64,000 bases of DNA, taken from contig CASETM010000056.1 in assembly GCA_949290865.1 (NCBI GenBank), positions 28,517-92,516 on the forward strand. The letters run 5' to 3'. Both the position numbers and the translations under genes were made by a program. Each line of letters begins with the position of its first letter. Position 1 is the first letter of the stretch. This document shows positions 31,072 through 38,912 of the stretch, one piece after another. Source of the stretch: an uncultured Bacillota bacterium (GTDB lineage: Bacteria > Bacillota_I > Bacilli_A > Erysipelotrichales > Coprobacillaceae). The notes under the pieces are model-generated. The model ran no database searches. It was not told the DNA's origin and was given only the letters and a program-made list of their open reading frames with translations.

Positions 31072-31100
31072 ATTATACCCTATATCATTAAAAGAATCAA
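31072..31100 (-). promoter_or_regulatory. Strong promoter for the small membrane protein pair
   Basis: On the minus strand TTGATT, a 17-bp spacer, and TATAAT preceded by GGG, about 25 bp before ATG 31045. Confidence 0.65.
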
Positions 31101-31132
31101 AATAAAAACCACCCTACGCCAATAGGATGGTT
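31101..31132 (-). terminator. Terminator-like hairpin between int and the small membrane genes
   Basis: AACCATCCTA and TAGGGTGGTT (one G-U pair) with a 6-base loop, then TTTTTATTTTG on the minus strand. No minus gene lies upstream, so it probably insulates the promoter at 31072-31100 from antisense transcription. TACGCCAATA inside it is repeated at 31143-31152. Confidence 0.45.
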
Positions 31133-31252
31133 CAAGTAGTGATACGCCAATATCACTTAAATAAAAAAACTTCGACAAAAGTCCTTTTACGTACTCATTT
31201 TATCATACGAGCACGTCTAAGGCAAATCTCAATTGAAAGGACGTGTTTTATT

Positions 31253-32365
31253 ATGCCTAGAAAGCAGAATTTTAAGCGCAGGCCAAACAAAGCTGGTACT
31301 GTGGTTAAATTATCAGGAAAGCGTAGAAAGCCCTACTGTGCCAAAATAACGACCGGATACGACATCATAACCGGCAGACAGAAACAGATTTCTATCGGAA
31401 CATACGAAACATGGCAAGAAGCCGATGATGCCCTTACATTATACAGACTAACAAACCAAAAAGTTATCACTGATAAAGAAGCTAACATATTAGCACCGGA
31501 TACATTTCAAAAAATCGTTGATCAGCGAGAAAAAAGCATGCCGACTTTCAAAGAAATATTTGACGTCATTTTTAAAGATGAACTGTCAAAATTATCTAAA
31601 TCATCGTCTGCAGGTTACAATTCCTGGATCAATCATTTCAAATCAATATGGAATGTTAAAATTTCGAAAATTACATTGGCAGATCTTCAGCAAATATTTG
31701 ACAATGACAAATGTGGCCACGGAACAAAATTACATATGAAAGTATTATGTTCTAAAATATATGAATATGCTGTTATTCATCAGTATATCAGTCGTGACAG
31801 TAACTATACAGAATATATAAAATGTGGAAAACATAAAGAAAGCAATAAACACTATGCTTTTAGCATAGAAGAAATAAAAACATTAATGAACGACAACAGC
31901 AGTACTGCTAAAATAATACTGATTTATATTTTCACCGGTTTGAGAGCTAACGAACTCCTGAATATTCCAAGAAACAATATACACATGGATGAACCATGCC
32001 CCTATCTGATTACGGGATCAAAAACAGAAGCAGGAAAAAACAGATTGGTACCATTGCATCCATTTGTTCAGCCTTTTGTAAAACAATTAATACTATGTGA
32101 AAACAAGAGAATAATAGATATGTCTTACCAAATGTTTCTGATGAATAAATTCTATCCCATGTTGAAAGAATTGAACATGAAACATACAATGCATGATACT
32201 AGAGACACTTTTGCTACATTATGCCAGAACAACAATGTCGATATTTTTATTAGAAAAAGGATATTAGGACATAAAATGAAGGATATTACTTTTGATACAT
32301 ATACCACTACAGTCATAGAAAACCTGTATAATGAAATCTTAAAAATCAAGGTTCCTAAAGCTTGA
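31253..32365 (+). CDS. int: Tyrosine-type phage integrase
   Basis: The protein has 370 residues from ATG 31253 (AAAGGA; the longer upstream frame has no site). It has an N-terminal AP2-like arm-binding region (GRQKQISIGTYETWQEADDA) and a core-binding domain (PTFKEIFDVIFKDELSKLSK). The catalytic R-K-H-R-H-Y set is IFTGLRANELLNI, a Lys strand, HDTRDTFATLC, ILGHKMKD and the final Tyr in DTYTTT. It lies at the right end of the prophage next to its arm sites. Confidence 0.92.
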   Translation: MPRKQNFKRRPNKAGTVVKLSGKRRKPYCAKITTGYDIITGRQKQISIGTYETWQEADDALTLYRLTNQKVITDKEANILAPDTFQKIVDQREKSMPTFKEIFDVIFKDELSKLSKSSSAGYNSWINHFKSIWNVKISKITLADLQQIFDNDKCGHGTKLHMKVLCSKIYEYAVIHQYISRDSNYTEYIKCGKHKESNKHYAFSIEEIKTLMNDNSSTAKIILIYIFTGLRANELLNIPRNNIHMDEPCPYLITGSKTEAGKNRLVPLHPFVQPFVKQLILCENKRIIDMSYQMFLMNKFYPMLKELNMKHTMHDTRDTFATLCQNNNVDIFIRKRILGHKMKDITFDTYTTTVIENLYNEILKIKVPKA

Positions 32366-32370
32366 TTCTC

Positions 32371-32529
32371 TGTTACTTATTTGTTACTTATTTGATACAT
32401 TTTAAAGTTTTTCATCGCCTGAAACCCTTGATTTTCCGTTAAAAAAAGCCTTTGGATTTTTACCAAATGAAAAAAAACATACGCAATACTGTGGGTTTTA
32501 GCCGATTTGTTACATATTTAGTACATCTT
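32371..32529. repeat. Integrase arm-type binding sites (attachment region)
   Basis: Tandem 11-mers TGTTACTTATT (32371, 32382) and TGATACATTTT (32393) follow int. A second cluster TGTTACATATT (32508) and TAGTACATCTT (32519) lies 105 bp on. This is the layout of attP arm sites. The core should be just right of 32529; the prophage end is therefore placed at about 32530-32580 (inference). Confidence 0.6.
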
Positions 32530-32559
32530 ATTATGTTTAATTATTTCGCGTGTCTGCTT

Positions 32560-32755
32560 CAGTGGGATTATATCATATCCTCCAATGATGTTTTCTATAG
32601 TTGTTATTGCAGATCCAATTTATTTTACACAGATAGAAGGGGATTCTTCCTGAAGAAACTCAAGATTCCATTTTATTCCAACGTCTAAACTGTATAGATA
32701 TGAGTACAGACATTCAATGATCTGCTGATTATCAATTGGATCAAGTTTCTTTCAT
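32560..32755 (-). pseudogene. Remnant of a phage head gene next in line after minor capsid protein
   Basis: A frame KKLDPIDNQQIIECLYSYLY then VGIKWNLEFLQEESPSICVK meets an in-frame TAA and continues IGSAITTIENIIGGYD. This reads like a small head-tail gene with the first part intact, one stop, and a cut-off end near the presumed integration point. Its intact counterpart would be left of this window. Confidence 0.5.
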
Positions 32756-33220
32756 TTATTTTCTTCACTCACTTCTTGCTCCTTATATATTTTTTTGGCA
32801 GCATCTATCCATTGTTTGACGTGAATATTTTTTTCCTTTGTCAAACCATCTTGAGCATGCCTTAAGATGATGTGTCTTTGAATAATGGAGAGAACGACCT
32901 GTTTTCATTTTTGAAACCCCTGGCCTTGACCAGAAACCATATTCGGGATCAAAAAAGCACCTTTACCGGTCATTGGACCCACAAAAAGAACACCATAATA
33001 TTGATAATGAGCATAGAGCGACAAATAAATAATAAAATCATCATCTTTGCTAATGCTCGCAATTGGTGAATATTTCAATGTTCCATCTAACATCGGTACA
33101 AAAGGATCTCAGTCTTTGATAATCTCACTTTTTAACATCATCCTGACCTTTTTTTGTCAGAATATCTTTTTCTAATAACATCCCATCAATATTCACTTTA
33201 ACTTTTATATCAGTCATACT
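32753..33220 (-). pseudogene. Decayed minor capsid protein gene
   Basis: The start (33220, ATGACTGATATAAAAG) parallels the intact gene at 1-114, at about 80 percent identity by eye over 110 bases. Frameshifts and stops follow. The fragment SLYAHYQYYGVLFVGPMTGK (within 32905-33093) and a C-terminal NIHVKQWIDAAKKIYKEQEV identify the minor capsid family. Confidence 0.7.
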
Positions 33221-33221
33221 A

Positions 33222-33470
33222 TTTTACAAACACCTCAATGAAGACAGGATTGCCAGTCATATCTTTTTTTGCTTCATTGACTTTGGTAATCGTATATTCT
33301 ATGCCTCGCTGCTGCTTGATTCCATATGATTCATTGACCTGACATGTTTAATTGACGTTTGAAGATATTCCTGAACAAAATTAATTTCCTTATACTTATT
33401 TTTAAGAATAAATTGTATCCGGTCTTAAAAATCTTAGTGATTTTATCACAAACTCACTTTCAAAATAAAA
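33222..33470 (-). pseudogene. Decayed copy of the head adaptor gene
   Basis: This matches 116-502 on both flanks, but about 150 bases corresponding to 200-350 are deleted and one base is inserted near 33412. The start hairpin region (33467-33490) is also still recognisable. Confidence 0.7.
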
Positions 33471-33474
33471 AGAC

Positions 33475-33582
33475 GATCGCTCGCCTTTGCTAAATAATTC
33501 CTGCAATATCAGTTGCTACTTCAACAGTTTTCCTGATACTTTTATTTATGAATAAAGATAATTTAAAATCAATAAACAAGTT
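33475..33582 (-). pseudogene. Fragment of a YjcQ-family gene
   Basis: The last 45 bases of the 543-902 gene and a piece near its 5' end (aataaagataat) are joined by an internal deletion of about 240 bases. Nothing functional remains. Confidence 0.6.
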
Positions 33583-33606
33583 TATGATAATTATCTTTTG
33601 CCATGG

Positions 33607-33825
33607 TCATTTTATACCCTTTTTGTTTTTTATCTTTATTTGTTCATCATACCATTTATTTAATATATCATTTACATCATCTTGTATTTCCTTAGGACAT
33701 ATCGAACCATCTTTATTAGGCGCTCCTATCCGTTCTAAAAACATATCATGTTTGCTCAACTCTTTATATCTTTCTGCTCTTTCTTTTTTTGGCAAAGCAC
33801 GCCATTCTTCTAAAGTTAAAGGCAT
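33607..33825 (-). CDS. Small head-module protein, intact copy in the remnant
   Basis: The 72-residue protein MPLTLEEWRALPKKERAERY..LSKHDMFLERIGAPNKDG is homologous to the 69-aa protein at 906-1115 (shared RYKELSxHDxFLxR) but has a different C-terminal half. It is still open, with a GGAGG site, amid pseudogenes. It may be functional or simply too short to have been hit. Confidence 0.5.
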   Translation of the reverse strand: MPLTLEEWRALPKKERAERYKELSKHDMFLERIGAPNKDGSICPKEIQDDVNDILNKWYDEQIKIKNKKGIK

Positions 33826-34258
33826 TTATATTTCCTCCAATGTACCGTCTTTAGTGATATCCACAACTTTAAATTTGCTGTTTCTAGAGTATAATACCAC
33901 TTTTTCTTTATACTGAGCCTGCTGTTGAAGATAGAAAAGCGCTATGTGTGATCTCGCTATTAATAGAATCCTGCTTTACAAAATCATTTACTTCATCATG
34001 TGTATAAAACCACAAAAAACGTGGTACTTCTCCTCAATATGTCGGGAGTTTACCAAGTGCCTTATCAAGATTTTAACTATTTCTTCTTGCCCGGAACTTA
34101 ATGACAGACCTCTCCTCAACGCATCATTAATCAGACAGCTTTCTCCACCAACATAACTGTAAATAGCTAATTTCTCACTTTCTGATAATACAGGTATTGC
34201 ATATCCTTTTGCTTTTGAATACTGACGTGCAAGTTCAGGACATGCTTCTGCACTAAAC
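33826..34258 (-). pseudogene. Decayed 3' part of minor capsid/ADP-ribosyltransferase gene
   Basis: This parallels 1118-1640 of the intact gene with deletions: the E-x-E end region is mostly gone, and the segment ATGTCGGGAGTTTACCAAGT to the GGESYLIND-coding part is retained. It is cut by IS200-type sequence at about 34258. Confidence 0.7.
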
Positions 34259-34275
34259 AGCCTGACTCCCTTCCA

Positions 34276-34427
34276 TTAACAAAGCTCTCTCAGTATCTTT
34301 CCTGTTTCTTCTCTTTTTTCTCCATAGAATACTTTTCTTCTGTATTTTGGTGCAAATACAATATGATACTTACAATTCCATGTTATATGTGATAAAGTAT
34401 GTATGAATCGTTTATTTGATTCATTTC
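34276..34427 (-). pseudogene. IS200-type transposase fragment (TnpA N-terminus)
   Basis: The minus-strand frame ESNKRFIHTLSHITWNCKYH..VFAPKYRRKVFYGEKREETG is the start of IS200/IS605 TnpA (HUH Y1 transposase) and ends in a stop after 50 codons. The HUH and Tyr part is missing. It marks the boundary between prophage remnant and chromosome. Confidence 0.75.
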
Positions 34428-34517
34428 TATCTCTCCTTGTCTATATCTTATTTGCAGTTCTCCAGGCCGCAATGATATAGTACAGGGAGATTTTTATTCA
34501 CCGCTAAAGCTCTATCT

Positions 34518-34540
34518 AACCCTCAGACTATCTGAGGGTT
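34518..34540. mobile_element. Hairpin at the likely left end of the IS200-type element
   Basis: AACCCTCAGA-cta-TCTGAGGGTT is a perfect 10-bp stem located 90 bases upstream of the TnpA fragment, where IS200/IS605 ends carry subterminal hairpins recognised by the transposase. A plain plus-strand terminator is less likely as the T run is short. Confidence 0.5.
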
Positions 34541-34548
34541 TTCGTATA

Positions 34549-34571
34549 CAAAAAACCGATAATCTATCGGT
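34549..34571 (-). terminator. Terminator of the murE operon
   Basis: ACCGATA-gat-TATCGGT on the minus strand then TTTTTTG, directly after the ParB-like gene stop. Confidence 0.7.
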
Positions 34572-34572
34572 C

Positions 34573-34860
34573 TTAATGAGTATTTCTGCTTCGCCAGCAG
34601 TCATTGGAACGAGAACTGCCATCATTGTAAACAATAAAGGGAACCTGTCTTCTTTTTTCAAATCCAGATTCATTTTTCAACAGATCATAAATCGCAGAAA
34701 GTCTTTTATGACCATCTATACAGACATAGTGTCCTGCTTCATCTGTATTGACTTTAACCGGAAATGATAAGCCAATTCTTTTGATAGAATCATACATTGA
34801 CTGACTGTATTTCCGGTATTCAAAGTGAATTTGTTTAAAATCAATCATCCTGATACGCAT
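34573..34860 (-). CDS. Short ParB-like nuclease-domain protein
   Basis: At 95 residues this is only the N-terminal ParB/Srx core: KQIHFEYRKYSQSMYDSIKR, SFPVKVNTDEAGHYVCIDGH, KRLSAIYDLLKN. The GHKR motif corresponds to the ParB GERR box. It begins 4 bases after murE and shares its terminator. There is no HTH, so it is unlikely to be a segregation protein; role unknown. Confidence 0.65.
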   Translation of the reverse strand: MRIRMIDFKQIHFEYRKYSQSMYDSIKRIGLSFPVKVNTDEAGHYVCIDGHKRLSAIYDLLKNESGFEKRRQVPFIVYNDGSSRSNDCWRSRNTH

Positions 34861-34863
34861 TGA

Positions 34864-36240
34864 CTATTGATCCTGATGTTCATCAATATATTTTTGAACT
34901 TCCTCCTGATCGGAAAAATGAACTTTAACTGTTCCCAAGATCTGATAATCTTCATGACCTTTCCCCAAAATCATCAAAATATCATTATCCTGCAGTTCAT
35001 TCATACCATAGGCAATCGCTTCTCTACGATCAGGAACAACAACATAATTTTCCCCACTGACACCTGTCAGGATATCAGCAATGATCTGCTGAGGATCTTC
35101 AGTACGCGGATTATCGCTGGTAATAATGGTCAGATTACTTTTGGCACAGGCTTTGGCACCCATTAATGATCTTTTTGTCCTGTCTCTGTCACCACCACAG
35201 CCAATGATTGTAATGATTCTTCCTTTTTTAAATTCCAGTGCACTGTTTAAGACATTATCAACAGCATCAGGAGTATGGGCATAATCAACAAAAATCCCAT
35301 TATTCTTATATACAATCAGTTCCATGCGTCCTTTTGGTGCTTTTAATCTGTCATTTAACAGCAGCAGTTCATCAATAGAATATCCCAGATGATGAATCAG
35401 CAGCATGGCTGTCAGATAGTTATAAACATTATATCTTCCCACCATATGAATATGGGTATGATAATCCTTTTGCTCATAATGGAAATCAAATGATGTTCCC
35501 AGATGCGAGAATTCAATATTCTTAACGACTAGATCACCAGCAGTATCTGAAATCAGTTCATTATGATTTTCCGGTAAAGCAAAATAGGATGCATAAGGGT
35601 CATCACCATTTAAAACGGCAATTCTGGCGTTTCTGGTTTTCTGAAACAGTTTTAATTTCGCTGCGGCGTAATTTTCCATCGTTTTATGATAATCCAGATG
35701 ATCCTGTGTCAGATTGGTAAAAGCCACTTCATCAAATTCTAAACCATATATTCTTTCCTTATCCAAAGCATGCGATGACACTTCCATGACCAGTGTCTGA
35801 CAGCCAGCTTCTTTGGCTTTCAAAAAAAGATCATAGAGAACATCTATATCAGGGGTCGTATTAACCATTGGAATAAACCTGTCACGATAGTAAAAACCAA
35901 TAGTTCCCATATAGGCACAAGGATGACCTAGCATCGTCATCATCTGAAACATAAGATAGCCAATCGTTGTTTTCCCATTGGTTCCCGTAACTCCGATCAG
36001 TTTCATATCTTTAAACAGCGGATAATAATTCTTATACAGATAATCTTTCAAATAGGCTCTGGTATCTTTAACCGTCACTGTTTCAACATCATACTTTCCT
36101 TCTTCAACAATGACTTTTTTTGCGCCATTGGCAATCGCCATGGGAACATAGTCATGTCCATCACGATTAACGTTTCTGATTGCTATAAAAGTATCTCCAG
36201 GTTTGACTTTACGAGAGTCTGTCTTTAAATCTATTTCCAT
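34864..36240 (-). CDS. murE: UDP-N-acetylmuramoyl-tripeptide synthetase
   Basis: The 458-residue Mur ligase has an ATP-binding loop GVTGTNGKTTIGYLM, a TTPDIDVLYDLF uridine-side region, MEVSSHALDKERIYG and NLTQDHLDYHKTMENYAAAK. It adds the third amino acid to UDP-MurNAc-dipeptide in the cytoplasm. The amino-acid-specificity motif reads SDNPRTEDP, the DNPR form associated with meso-diaminopimelate rather than lysine. The gene overlaps the lipid kinase gene by 10 bases. Confidence 0.9.
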   Translation of the reverse strand: MEIDLKTDSRKVKPGDTFIAIRNVNRDGHDYVPMAIANGAKKVIVEEGKYDVETVTVKDTRAYLKDYLYKNYYPLFKDMKLIGVTGTNGKTTIGYLMFQMMTMLGHPCAYMGTIGFYYRDRFIPMVNTTPDIDVLYDLFLKAKEAGCQTLVMEVSSHALDKERIYGLEFDEVAFTNLTQDHLDYHKTMENYAAAKLKLFQKTRNARIAVLNGDDPYASYFALPENHNELISDTAGDLVVKNIEFSHLGTSFDFHYEQKDYHTHIHMVGRYNVYNYLTAMLLIHHLGYSIDELLLLNDRLKAPKGRMELIVYKNNGIFVDYAHTPDAVDNVLNSALEFKKGRIITIIGCGGDRDRTKRSLMGAKACAKSNLTIITSDNPRTEDPQQIIADILTGVSGENYVVVPDRREAIAYGMNELQDNDILMILGKGHEDYQILGTVKVHFSDQEEVQKYIDEHQDQ

Positions 36241-37118
36241 ATCGATCCTTCTTTCCTGTAAACAAGCTTTAATGAATGATGCAGACAGGTCAGATGATAA
36301 ACACCAGGATCATACATTTCTCCATCAATATTTACATACTGACTGGTCTTGACAATAACATCTTTTTCACTAAAATGCTGATATTTTTTTGTTTTATGTA
36401 AACGACCGGTGACAAGAGCTTTCACATATTCAGGAAGATGACGTTTGGCAATATCACTGACAACATTAATATCAATGCAGCCGTCATCAATCTGCCCATG
36501 GTAACCGATTTTGAATCCTCCGCCAAAATAATGACCATTGCAGAAAGCACAGACCACAACATCTCCCGAAAACAGTTCCTGATCATTTTGCAGAATCACT
36601 GTTGGATAAAAGCGAAGATGCATGATCTTTTCTATGATCGTCAGGGTATAATGCAAAGAACGTGGCATATATCTGATATTGCGACGCTTCACATTCACCA
36701 GATTGCCGACTTCGGCGTCTAATCCACAGCAGAACACATTGATACAGTAAAGAGAATCATTGCATCTGATGACATCGACAGGCTGTGCCGACATTGTCAG
36801 TGACTCATCAAGGATCGTCAATGGATCCAGATAAGGATAAATCGTTCGTGCCAGATCATTGCCTGTTCCTGCTGGAATAATAACCAGTTCATTCAGACTG
36901 GAAATCATGCCATTGACAACCTGATGGACAAAACCATCCCCTCCAACTGCATAAATGCGACATATTTCCTGATCATGCTGATATCTTTGAGCAATAGAAC
37001 GAGCATCATTTAGATCTTTTGTATAACAGAGCTTATATTGCCTTCCCTGCATCACTTTAACAATGTGATTCACAAGTTTATGATCAGTATCCGGTTTTAA
37101 AATAAAAATATGCTTCAT
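36231..37118 (-). CDS. Diacylglycerol/lipid kinase family protein
   Basis: The protein has 295 residues from ATG 37118 (MKHIFILKPDTDHKLV; an upstream extension overlaps a TATAAT promoter). The YegS/DagK signature is AVGGDGFVHQVVNG and IPAGTGNDLARTI, with the C-terminal GGGFKIGYHGQIDDGCIDIN. It phosphorylates diacylglycerol or related lipids at the membrane. It overlaps murE by 10 bases, so lipid and wall genes are co-transcribed. Confidence 0.85.
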   Translation of the reverse strand: MKHIFILKPDTDHKLVNHIVKVMQGRQYKLCYTKDLNDARSIAQRYQHDQEICRIYAVGGDGFVHQVVNGMISSLNELVIIPAGTGNDLARTIYPYLDPLTILDESLTMSAQPVDVIRCNDSLYCINVFCCGLDAEVGNLVNVKRRNIRYMPRSLHYTLTIIEKIMHLRFYPTVILQNDQELFSGDVVVCAFCNGHYFGGGFKIGYHGQIDDGCIDINVVSDIAKRHLPEYVKALVTGRLHKTKKYQHFSEKDVIVKTSQYVNIDGEMYDPGVYHLTCLHHSLKLVYRKEGSIWK

Positions 37119-37175
37119 TTCTTTCACCATCATTATTATATCAAAAGAAAAAATCATCGACAACTTCAGCTTTAT

Positions 37176-37916
37176 CTATCTTACAAAAACAAAATGTTGC
37201 TGATCTGAGAGATTCTCATCAAAATGATAGCCCAGTAACTGAAATTCTTTCACATGTTCAAGATCATCAACGCCATTTTGAATAAGATAGCGAATCATTT
37301 CACCTCTGGCAATCTTAACATAAACTCCTATTTCTTTAAGTTTTCCATCTTTATTTTCCTTAAAATGACATTTTACATACCGAATTCCATCATCAAGATA
37401 CCTCTGAATCATGATACTGTATTGTTTTGCTCCTAAATCGAGGATGCATGTATCATCTTTGATCAAATGATCATAAATATCTCTGCCCCAGTAATCATAC
37501 AGATGACGATACCTGCCAACAGACAACGGATCATTCAGTTCCAGACGATAAGGAACGATTCCATCAAATGGTTCCAGAATACCATAAAATCCACTTAAAA
37601 TAACAATATGATTTCTCATATATGTATATTCTTCATCAGTAAAAAGATGTGCAGCCAGATGATCAAACTGAATTCCCTGATAGGCAAATAAAGCTGGTAC
37701 CTGATTTTTATGAAGATCCATATTCTGAAACTGCCAATAGGCATCAATGGCAATCTTTTCACTACAACGCAATACTTTCTGAAGCTGCTGCACATTTAAT
37801 GCTTTGATATTCTCTAAAAGATACTGTGTTCTATCAATAAAGACCGGTGTGCTTTCAGATTGAAAAAAATCAACTTCTTGTCTTATTTTCTTCGCCGGAG
37901 TCACAACAATTTTCAT
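37176..37916 (-). CDS. yaaA: Peroxide stress protein YaaA family (DUF328)
   Basis: The 246-residue protein begins MKIVVTPAKKIRQEVDFFQS and contains LSGFYGILEPFDGIVPYRLE and YWGRDIYDHL, characteristic of YaaA. The family lowers free iron damage under peroxide and has a DNA-binding fold in E. coli YaaA. The C-terminal block ARGEMIRYLIQNG is also conserved. The ATG at 37919 one codon upstream is possible; GAGGAA favours 37916. Confidence 0.85.
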   Translation of the reverse strand: MKIVVTPAKKIRQEVDFFQSESTPVFIDRTQYLLENIKALNVQQLQKVLRCSEKIAIDAYWQFQNMDLHKNQVPALFAYQGIQFDHLAAHLFTDEEYTYMRNHIVILSGFYGILEPFDGIVPYRLELNDPLSVGRYRHLYDYWGRDIYDHLIKDDTCILDLGAKQYSIMIQRYLDDGIRYVKCHFKENKDGKLKEIGVYVKIARGEMIRYLIQNGVDDLEHVKEFQLLGYHFDENLSDQQHFVFVR

Positions 37917-37936
37917 CATTATTCCTCATTATAAAT

Positions 37937-37961
37937 AAAAAGTGGTCAACGACCACTTTTT
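37937..37961. terminator. Bidirectional-type terminator after the TIM-barrel gene
   Basis: AAAAAGTGGTC-aac-GACCACTTTTT is a perfect 11-bp stem. The stop of the 37960-38853 gene is at its edge; it separates that gene from yaaA. Confidence 0.75.
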
Positions 37962-38853
37962 ATCTGTTTACAGAAGAAGCAATTCTATGATAAGTATGAC
38001 GTTTACCTCTAATTGCAATCGATAAAGTCATGATATTTTCTGGAATAGCAACACCACAGTATCCGGCATCACCAATATGCTGGATATCGATACCACAGCG
38101 TTTATTCAATAAGGCAATTTCACGAATCGTTCCTTCATCAGCACCTTCCTGACTTGTTCCAATAGCACTTAATGATAGAGCACCTTTGCTTTTGATATAG
38201 CGGCAGGCTTCTGTAACTTCTGCTTCACTTAACCCTGGAACCGTATTTACCGCTGGCATTAAAATAACATCTGCTCCTGCTTCGATAAAGTCTTTGATAC
38301 TGCCCATATCAACGATTGGTTCATCAATTCCAGCAGCATGCATCTTTCCGGCAATGATCAATCCTTTAAAATATTTTTTTGCTTCCTTGATTGCTTCACA
38401 AATTGATTTATTTGATACACCAACACCTGGATTTCCTGTCAGACAGATAAAATTAAATCCCAGTTCCTGTGCTTTCTGATAAGTTGAAGCTGTTGCCTGT
38501 CTACCAGCAGCAATCTGATGTCTTTCTTCCATCATATCAGCATCCAGATCAACAGGTTCTAGATTACATCCTACTGGACGACCAACCAGTTCCTGCAATT
38601 TTTTAACTGGATTTTCACAGTCTGGCAATCCCTTGATTGATGGGTTTTCACAATCAAAACAGTTTAAAAGAATCATATCGCTGCCAAATGATGCAGCTAA
38701 TTCAGCATTAGTAACATCACCTAGAAGTGGATCAATTGCTACAACTGTTTCGGTCATAACAATTCTTCCTTCACTGGCCAGAATTGCCTGTTTTAATTCC
38801 TGACCATCCATTTTAATTAATTCCTGACTTGTACAATTTAAAAATCTCTTCAT
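37960..38853 (-). CDS. TIM-barrel protein of unknown function (DUF7916-like)
   Basis: The protein has 297 residues from ATG 38853 (AAGGAAGGTG; the longer frame is unlikely). MKRFLNCTSQELIKMDGQEL, ICLTGNPGVGVSNK, IIAGKMHAAGIDEP and HIGDAGYCGVAIPENIMTLS are conserved in this family, often mislabelled as haloacid dehalogenase. The alternating beta/alpha pattern and late Gly-rich phosphate loop suggest a phosphate-binding barrel enzyme. The substrate is unknown. Confidence 0.75.
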   Translation of the reverse strand: MKRFLNCTSQELIKMDGQELKQAILASEGRIVMTETVVAIDPLLGDVTNAELAASFGSDMILLNCFDCENPSIKGLPDCENPVKKLQELVGRPVGCNLEPVDLDADMMEERHQIAAGRQATASTYQKAQELGFNFICLTGNPGVGVSNKSICEAIKEAKKYFKGLIIAGKMHAAGIDEPIVDMGSIKDFIEAGADVILMPAVNTVPGLSEAEVTEACRYIKSKGALSLSAIGTSQEGADEGTIREIALLNKRCGIDIQHIGDAGYCGVAIPENIMTLSIAIRGKRHTYHRIASSVNR

Positions 38854-38912
38854 CTTTACACCTTCCTTTCCTATATTATCCACTATTTTTCTAGTATATA
38901 CAAGGCCTAAAA

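Noticed and set aside
31127..31252. N-terminal extension of the integrase
   Set aside because: The extension is unlike integrase N-termini, and the hairpin at 31101-31132 overlaps its start; ATG 31253 has a site.
32452..32688. 78-aa plus-strand frame after int
   Set aside because: No ribosome site; it runs across the attachment region and is antisense to the head-gene remnant.
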